A stretch of DNA of 64,000 nucleotides. Origin: Schistosoma haematobium. Taxonomy: Eukaryota; Platyhelminthes; Trematoda; Strigeidida; Schistosomatidae. The notes under the pieces are model-generated. The model saw only the letters and a list, made by a program, of their open reading frames with translations. It ran no database searches and was not told the origin of the DNA. Of this stretch, positions 51,701 to 60,700 are shown piece after piece; the stretch's first letter is position 1, and every line of letters begins with the position of its first letter. The position numbers were made by a program, and so were the translations under genes. Location: assembly GCF_000699445.3 (NCBI RefSeq), contig NC_067196.1:33996616-34060615 (forward strand), in the 5' to 3' direction.

Positions 51701-54700
51701 TACTTATAATGCTAGCGAATTAAACAATATCGAGGCAATACGCACAGTATGCAAATATGCCAATAAGAGACTGATCAATTGCAGTCCTACACATCAATGG
51801 GAAGATTCAAGTAAACAATACCAAGTGAAATAAACTTTATTGTTTTGTATTTTGTTTAGTTAGTAATTGTCATTTGTTATTTTGAAATAATTACTTTCCT
51901 CTGTGAATCCATATTATTTTAATTATCCATAATAACAATAATAATAATAATAATAATAGTACTAATACTAACAATTTAAGAACAAAACAATTAACAGTCA
52001 TCTAAATGTAATGAATTAAAATTTCTTTTAGAAAGTATACAATAATAAGCTTTTTTTATTAAATACCAGGGAAAAGTAGTGGCTTTTCAATTAACAAATA
52101 ATAATAATAATGTTAAACTAAAGTTGTTTATACTAAAAATATGAATTTTGTAAGTACTCTAGAACTACTTAGATGAAACATGAAAAAATTATCGTCGGTA
52201 ACTAATTATAGTTGACTATAAGAGTGAAATAGTTTTTTTGTTTTATATATTCACCTCAGTAAACGTGGTTAATCTGTTATGATCATTGTAAATGTTTGCG
52301 ATTTCCATGAACTGTATTATAGGTAATTATTTTGAATTTTATAAGACTACAATAAGTTAAACCGTTTTCATAAAGTAACGTCAGACAGTTATTTTTGAAT
52401 GTAATTAATATATTTGTCTAATTTATACAAGCGTTCAAATTTATGCTTCTATATCTGAAGTGTAATTGTTAAGCTGATAGATCCGACAACAAGATTCAAA
52501 ACATTCACGTTTCGAAACTTTTATTTTGAAAATCAGTAAATTAGGGGAATATCTCATGAAGTTAATTTAACTACTCAAATTTATCAAAACATTTTTAATC
52601 TAAAATCAACAGTACTAAAAAGCTATTTTTTTCTATGAGACAACTGACCAAATTACAAATGACATAATCGTTAGTAAACAATAATTAAAGATATGTATTT
52701 TATTAGTTTCGATGCTCCAGATGATCATTTTATTTTTCAATATCATTGAGAAATTGAATAGTTTTACATATAATCATGTTGAATTATTCGATTAGTTAAC
52801 TTTATAGTGTATATTATTCTGTCAGTATAAAATCCGTAAATTAGAACTTTATACTGTTTTCATTCTCGAAGTTATTGTTGTTATATTTGAAAACATTACA
52901 AACATAAGTGTAAAAAACCACAATGATCTTTTGAAATGTTGATTGAATAAGCAATGTGGTGTGTGCTACTGATGTCGACAGATATAAGTAGTATGCAATA
53001 TCAATCGAAAGTGAAATACCTGGCATCTGAAGATTAAGAAGATCAAAGAAACGCGAACGAGAACAGAGAAGAAACAGTGAAGTCTGGGATGACTGATTGA
53101 CATTTTGAAAATTAAGTATTTACTGTATGGTTCTCAGATTTTACTAAAATGTTCTGTAATTTTGTGTTCAAATATATTTGGTTGTCCTCACTTGTGTTCT
53201 TGTTCACTATAGCAGTTTCCTACCATTGGCCAGTGCATGTACAATTTTCGTTAATGCAGTTACTTTGATCCTAATAAATGTACTTAATTCAATAGCATAG
53301 TATTCTACTATCAAACCGAATGAGTTTCTAATAAAACTGTTTAGAACTGTCATTTTTGGTGATAATTAAGTCGTAGTTGTAAATTGTTTATAGAAATGAC
53401 AAAATCTTCTTAACTGAAAGCACAGCAAGGAGTATATTAATCAAACTTTTATTAAAGTCATTTTCAGCAACATGAAACTCACAAGACAGTTGGAACCATT
53501 TCTACACTACCTTATCGTGAATAATGAGACTTAAGTTGGAAACTTTCCTAGATGAGTCAACACAAAGGTATCATAACCTTAACTAAATCTACAACACAAC
53601 GACCTCATAATTTCTAAGAAAATAGTATGTGGTTCATTCGGAAAAATAAGATGATAAAGTAGTAGCCAGAGTTTAAAAAAGTCAATTATTTAACTGTTTT
53701 TTTATCAGAACAGTCTAAAGTATTTCTTGTTATACAGAACCAACCATTATATAAAGTCTTATTATACATTACAAATCATAAATATAACAAACAAGTATGC
53801 TTTAATAACTTCATACCATACAACATCGATTAACTTTGTATTTTATCTACATAAGAATTAGTCAGTAATCATTTGTCAGAGATTAGTGTATTATTTATAT
53901 GTTAATTAATGAAATGGAAGATGTATTTGCCAAATAGGTTTAAAAATACTATTGCAGAAAATGTGGGAATGCTAATCAACAGTCAGATGACTAGTGATAA
54001 GATTAATCATTGAGGACAACATTAAGCTGACTTATCAACCAATTGCAGGTTTAGATACTGATATAAATCAGTTAGTATGAATGCCATCTCACACTATGAT
54101 AGTGAAACAATCAAGAAAAAAATATTGCATTACAGGATGCAACGACATAGATTTAAAAGTTGTAATGCTACTATGACAATATTTTTTATTAGAAGTAATT
54201 CTTATTATCACCTAGGATAATAAAGAATACCCTACAAAAGGCAGCTTTAGATTAGACAACTTAGAGTCTTGGAAATTTTCTTACTACTTTACTCTTTTTC
54301 ATACAAATACATAAACGACAAGTTGTAAAACAAAACTATGATCATGACAATTATTTTATGAGGCAGAAAACTCATATTCTAAACTGAATTTCATCTAACA
54401 GTTAGTGATATCATTCATTATTACCAATTTGTTTGTAAATAATGAAACAGTTATTGATAAAATACAACAATGATGTTAACACTGTGATATGACGAGATTA
54501 AAAGGTAAAATCAAATTTTGACTTGTGATTTTTGGCCAACATTACTTTCAGTTGTTAATTCGATATGAGGCTTATTCAGTGTAATATTTGTTTTGTTTGT
54601 CAGTGTGATCATTTATTCACTACAACATTAATTTATTTAAATGTGATGTGTTTGTTCAAGATGCAATATTCCTTATAATAAATTAAAATGAACTATGTCC

Positions 54701-57700
54701 AGCATGATATGTAGCATGCGATTTGTTGGGCATTTTTCATATATATGATTCTGTCCTTATCATTAATTAAAATGGGTGTGCAATCAGTATATAGATGAGT
54801 ATATTTTAGACTAAGATCGTCATCATGTTTAAGATTTAATTAATCTACACTTGTATCAGTCTTTGTCTTCTTACTTCGCGTCGTGGGAATTTCAGTACGT
54901 CCTCGTTTGTTTGTTTTTTTTTAAGTACAAGTAATAAACAGCGCGAAAATAGCATGTCATGTTTGCCCATGAACAACTATAACATGTAAAATTGATTGAG
55001 TAGATTATGGAATTATATATAAAACTTTGTTACAATAATCACATGCTCATGAAAAGTGTTATAAACAGAATGCCGTAGAAACCAAGCGATTACAGAGAAG
55101 GACAGAAGGACAATGTTCAGTCAAAACATTTTTTTTAAAAATCTAAAAAGATTTTTAGTTAGTTAAAGTATAGAAAAAAATCTCTTTACTTATGGAAAAC
55201 AAGTTATGGAAAAAATCATTCAATATTAATGTCTAACACGATAGTATTATGTGTTTCAGCTACAAAAAGTGTCTGGTGTATTATTTGGCAAGGATACATT
55301 CTTAAAAAAATCATGCGTGGAAATTATATTTGTATAAGGGGAATGATGTAGTACAGATATCCAGAATTTCGTATTATAATAACATTCTCTCTATCACTAA
55401 AGTATTGAACATAATCTTTACAGATAAATCAATGCATTAAAAAATTGCCTACTTTATTGAAGGGAATCCAGGGAAATTATTTGCTTTCAATTAATGTAGA
55501 GATGACTGGGCTATGTGCAACATATACCTGGTCATTAACTCAGAGTTTTCAGATCACCATAATACGATAGGTTAGTCTGAATTCTTATAAATGCCCCTAC
55601 TTTAATGGCTTCATAAATGATAAACAATGTGGTTCAGCATTATTTCATTAGTTAACATGCATTTGTTCATGAGTGATACATTAGTTTTGTTTATTTGGAA
55701 TGTATCACAATATATTTAAATCCCCGTTGTTTTTTAAAGGTAATGAGTTAACTAAGCAAAAAATAAATGCAATTCACTAACAGTCGATTACAAATCTTTA
55801 TACATATATATATGGACAATAAACTCATAAATGATAAATTACAATACACTTACATCTTCCAGTTCTTCATAAAATTCATAAAGTTGTGCCTTTTCTTGTA
55901 AATATTCAATTCGTTCTTCTGTTTTAATTTTGTTGGCTTCATATCTTCAGGAAATATTGTAATAAGATTCCAAAAAAAACATAAACTTAGGTAAATCAAG
56001 TCATTTTTTAAGCGCAAATGAATATCGTTATTCAACAGATGGATTCAACTAGGATCATGAGGCGTTCTGAAATTTCTCTTCAACAAATTAACCATTAGCA
56101 CTTTTTCATAAAACATCATTTCTTTAACCGTTATTATCTTAAGTCATTCGATGAACAACCTATTTGTAGATCATCTTATCTAATTCATGTGATATATTTA
56201 AGTAAAATTAATATCTGGTTAGTAAGTTAATGTTTCATTTTCTTAGATGTCCTGGAATGAACTCTAGTGTTGCAGACTTCATGGTAGGTGAGTTACTTTT
56301 GTTCTTGAAAGTTATAAAAGTAAGTAGCTCAAATATATTTTTTTAATATAACATTGTATTCCTCAAAGTCATCTAACAAATAATGTGTTTCATAGATGAA
56401 GTTGTTCAAGGAAATTATTTATCAAAAACTAGTCAGTTATTTAGATCAATTTTGTTCAATTTTATTTATATGAAGAACACTCGATTAATTTGATCACTCA
56501 ACAATAAACACTTATAAATAAATACTGATTTCTGATAAAATAAATAACGTTAACATCTCTAATTTACACCTTATAACTAATTCATATTTCCGACTTGTCC
56601 TAAATGCAATTCAACTGTAACAAATAACGATTTCTTAACAATTTCCTGATTAATATCACATGGGTTTTGTGGATATTATGGTAATTTCAGTGGTTAAGAT
56701 CATGAGTCAGTTGAAGCTAGACCACCATGGAAAACCTGGAAGCACTGGATGGTCGTTTCGTCCTGTTGTGGGACTCCTCAGCAGTGCGCATCCACGATCC
56801 CCCTTCCGTTCCTACTTTTATAATTTACACATAATAGATTAATAAAAAAATATGTCCAATACTGTTTTATTGTCCTTGAAGTAGACTATTCCAAATCTTG
56901 TGACAATATACAGTTGATCCGGATTAGTTAACCATTAACAAACAATCAATAATATCAATCCAATCTATATGATTCAATAAAGCAAAATAATTATTAAATA
57001 AAAACTAGAATGGGAATAATCTTATAACATGATTCATGTCTCTAGAGTTGGAATATGGATTGAAGTGGATACTGACTAAAAACATTGGATGATTGATGGT
57101 GAATAATAATGATATTTAATAATATAACGTAGGTATAAAGACGGACGATGTAGACAATCTTTATTGAAAACAGCTTTTACATCAAACGTTTATGTATATG
57201 TATAAGTATATGTGTACGAATCAACAGTAAACTTAATCGTTTATTAAAACAATTGGATATCTTTTTTTCAAAAATCCAAAACATTTTTTCAATTACCTTA
57301 CATTTTTGTAATTAAATTATTACTTTTCCTTTACTCTTTACTCCCTGCCTTTTTTCTCCTAGTAATAAAATATCTAGACGATGTCATGACAACCAAGTTT
57401 TCTTTAAGGTAATATCACTAATAACAACACTGGTAATCAAGATAACAATAATGATGATGACAATAATTTTGATAAAAGTCATTTATCTCAAACTAATACC
57501 GATAACATAGGAGAGAGAAAAAACCACAACTACGATGTACATAACGCTTTCATAAAATGATTATTTATTTGGGTGCAAAAACTAATCTCAATTTAATTGT
57601 ACCACTGTTAATATGTTACAGATTTTATGTGATTTTATTTTTAAGGTGAAATTTCAACTATTATAGTAAAAATGATAAGCATTATGAACTATGAATGTGT

Positions 57701-60700
57701 GTTCTATGAAGCTACTTAATTAATAGAGTCCATTAACTTCGTTAGATGATGATTTGTTTCCACTCGTAAAAATAATTTTAAAAAACTATACTATAATAAC
57801 AAAATCTACAGTAATACTAGTTTGTCATTTATTCGCCTTGGTTTTTGCTAACTCTTAAACTGATATAACTCAAACATTACACTTTAACAATCCGTTAAGC
57901 GAAAAATGTAAAACGTCAACTAAAGATGCCTTACGATGGATTAAGATCTACGTGAAAAGAAACACAATATTACGTTTGGGATCACATTATTAAAAAAATG
58001 GATCACATATGATCTTAATTACATAACCAGAATAGTATATACTTCAGCGAAATATAAAAAAAACAATACTAAATAAAACGCCCGTAACAAAATACACAGT
58101 AATTCTTCATAAGAAAGAAACTTTATTATCCAATTTTAAATAAAGATCTTCGAATCAATCTTTAAGCTTTCTCATGAGATCGATGAAAAGCGGAGAAAAG
58201 AACTACATTACGAACTTCTGAGTTACCATTCTCCATCTTATCATTGAATACATAATTAATCAAGCATTCCCTTGGTTTTTTAACTTTAATTTGAAACAGA
58301 TAATTAGTTTGTTCCTTTTAGGAAGGTAGTTGCAAATTACCCTCTGAAGTTGCTTAGTCTTAGCCAATATAATGTAGCATAACATGTAATATTGGATATG
58401 GTCATAAATTAAAGTATCCTAACTAGTTTCTCTTGTTAATTTCAATCGGTTTTTTATCATGGTTAATCAATTATTTCCTCACTGATAATTTTTATCCTCA
58501 ATGTCTTTTATAAGAATAGCAAAATCTTAGAGGAAATATACAAAACAGATTACCTAGATTTATTTTAAAATAAATAATGCATTTGAACGTATTTGTATAG
58601 TGAATGCCTGACGATGGTAGAATTGATCATACTAAGTTATAAGTAGAGTAGTTTCAGTTAACTTTTCGAATATAATTTGCCAGTAATATATGTTATATTA
58701 TTTTCTTAGAAAAAGTACATTTAAGCGCTAACATCTTAAACTGTTAAAACAAATTAGTAAATAATCAAATTACTATATGAGTGTTATGTTTAGTCATACT
58801 TGTGTAGTTTTGATGATCTTATTCATGGTTACTGATAATATTCTCAAGACCACCTACAATTCACGGATGTATTAAGGATAAACGTCCTCGTTGAACTACA
58901 TCGATGTTCATCTATAAATTTACTTGCTCCTGTTAGACAGGTTACATTGGCCGTTCAAAACAAACACTTTCTAAACGCATCTTAGAACATTACTTGGCTT
59001 GGCTTTTAAAAGGAGAATAAAAACCAGTTACCAGTTCAATACAGCAGCATCTAATCAATCCTGAACACGTGTCTTCGAAGGAGTCTTCCTCTAAAATAAT
59101 CTACGCAATAAAAGGAACTGGATCGAAGGGAGGTTTAATTAAAACGTATGCACTGTTGAGACATTGGTGATCCACCAATTCAAGCACGAACTCTATGTGT
59201 AAAAACGATACGTCCAACCGCTCATCCTTGCTTGGCTCTAATTCTCTTTTGTAGTATATTTCGGTTTTTTTTTAATTACTGTTTTGTAATTTTAAACCAT
59301 AATCAGTTGTTAGTATCCCTTAACAATTTTTCATTATTATTCAGTTATTATTATGACCTTTTTGTTTTTCGTTTTTCTTCATGTCTGTCAAGCGGACAAT
59401 TACCTTTCATAATTTTGACTCGTAAATTATATTCATCCTTCTATTCTTATCTAACCTCCCGACTATTACGTAACCTCATTCGATAACTGGAGTCTCGAAT
59501 CTCTTTATGATGCAATCTTTTCTATCCTTCTATAGACATATATTTACCATACAACTATAAATATGAATGTACAGCTTAAGTAAATTATTTCGTCGAAAAG
59601 AAAATCTTCACTGAATTCTCCTTATTTCTATTCAATCACATGATGGGTTATTTTGACTATCATATGTACATTAGTCAAATGAGGTCATTCTATAGTTAAG
59701 AATACTACTGATTTATTGGCTCTGTAGTCGAGGCCAAGGTAATAGAAGAGATTGAGTATATTTCATTTGTAAACATTGTTCCCGCTTTTTAACCCGAAGA
59801 ACTATTGCTTCTGCCATCTGAATAACTTTGAGTAAGACATAATTTGGCAAAAAATTATTAACTCGACAAATTATTGGGAAATATTGACTTAAACTAGAAC
59901 TATAATCAGTTTACATTTAATGGGCGAGAATTGAGCTATTGTCTTGACTACAACTTTGCTTAGCCACACTGGAAAATGTTTACGAGCATGAAAATGCAAA
60001 TTAGATCCACATAACTTGTTCACTAGTCGAATTTGTAAATACAAAACGAGATTGTTATTCTAGTTAATTCATCTGAAAGTCCTCAAATGGTGGAAGCGAC
60101 AGTCATTGTGATCAAAAACACGAAAATTTGTACACAAACATTCATATCTTCATCAATGGAACTTACTTTTGTTGAAATAATTCACATTTAGCTAATGCAC
60201 GATCACGATTTGCTGGATTTTTTTCTGCTATATTCCTACCTAATTCTAAAGCGGCATCAACTCGATCTTTACAAGCCAATAAAGAAAACCTAAATGTTTC
60301 ATATTGTTTTTGAATATCACGAACAGCATCTAGGTTTGTCTATAAATGTAACGTGTATAGAAATAAATAAGTCAATGGAATAAAAATATACTGTAACATA
60401 AATAGATAAATGTATTTTCAAATGTTTTCTTCTGTATTAACTTTTGAAGAAAAACCCGAATATTGAAGTTCAGTCTCATCAAAACTTTCAATTTACATCT
60501 TTAGTAAGCAGATTATGCATCAATGCAAACGTTTCAGGTGGTATGTTACATTATCTGTTTATAGAAGTATATAGTTAAAGGTTTGCTATAACCATTGTGA
60601 TTATAAAATACATTATTACGAAAGCTTTATACAACAAAATGTCACAAAGCTTCAATTGTGAATCCTGATAGAATAACTCATATTACAACTAAACAATAAC

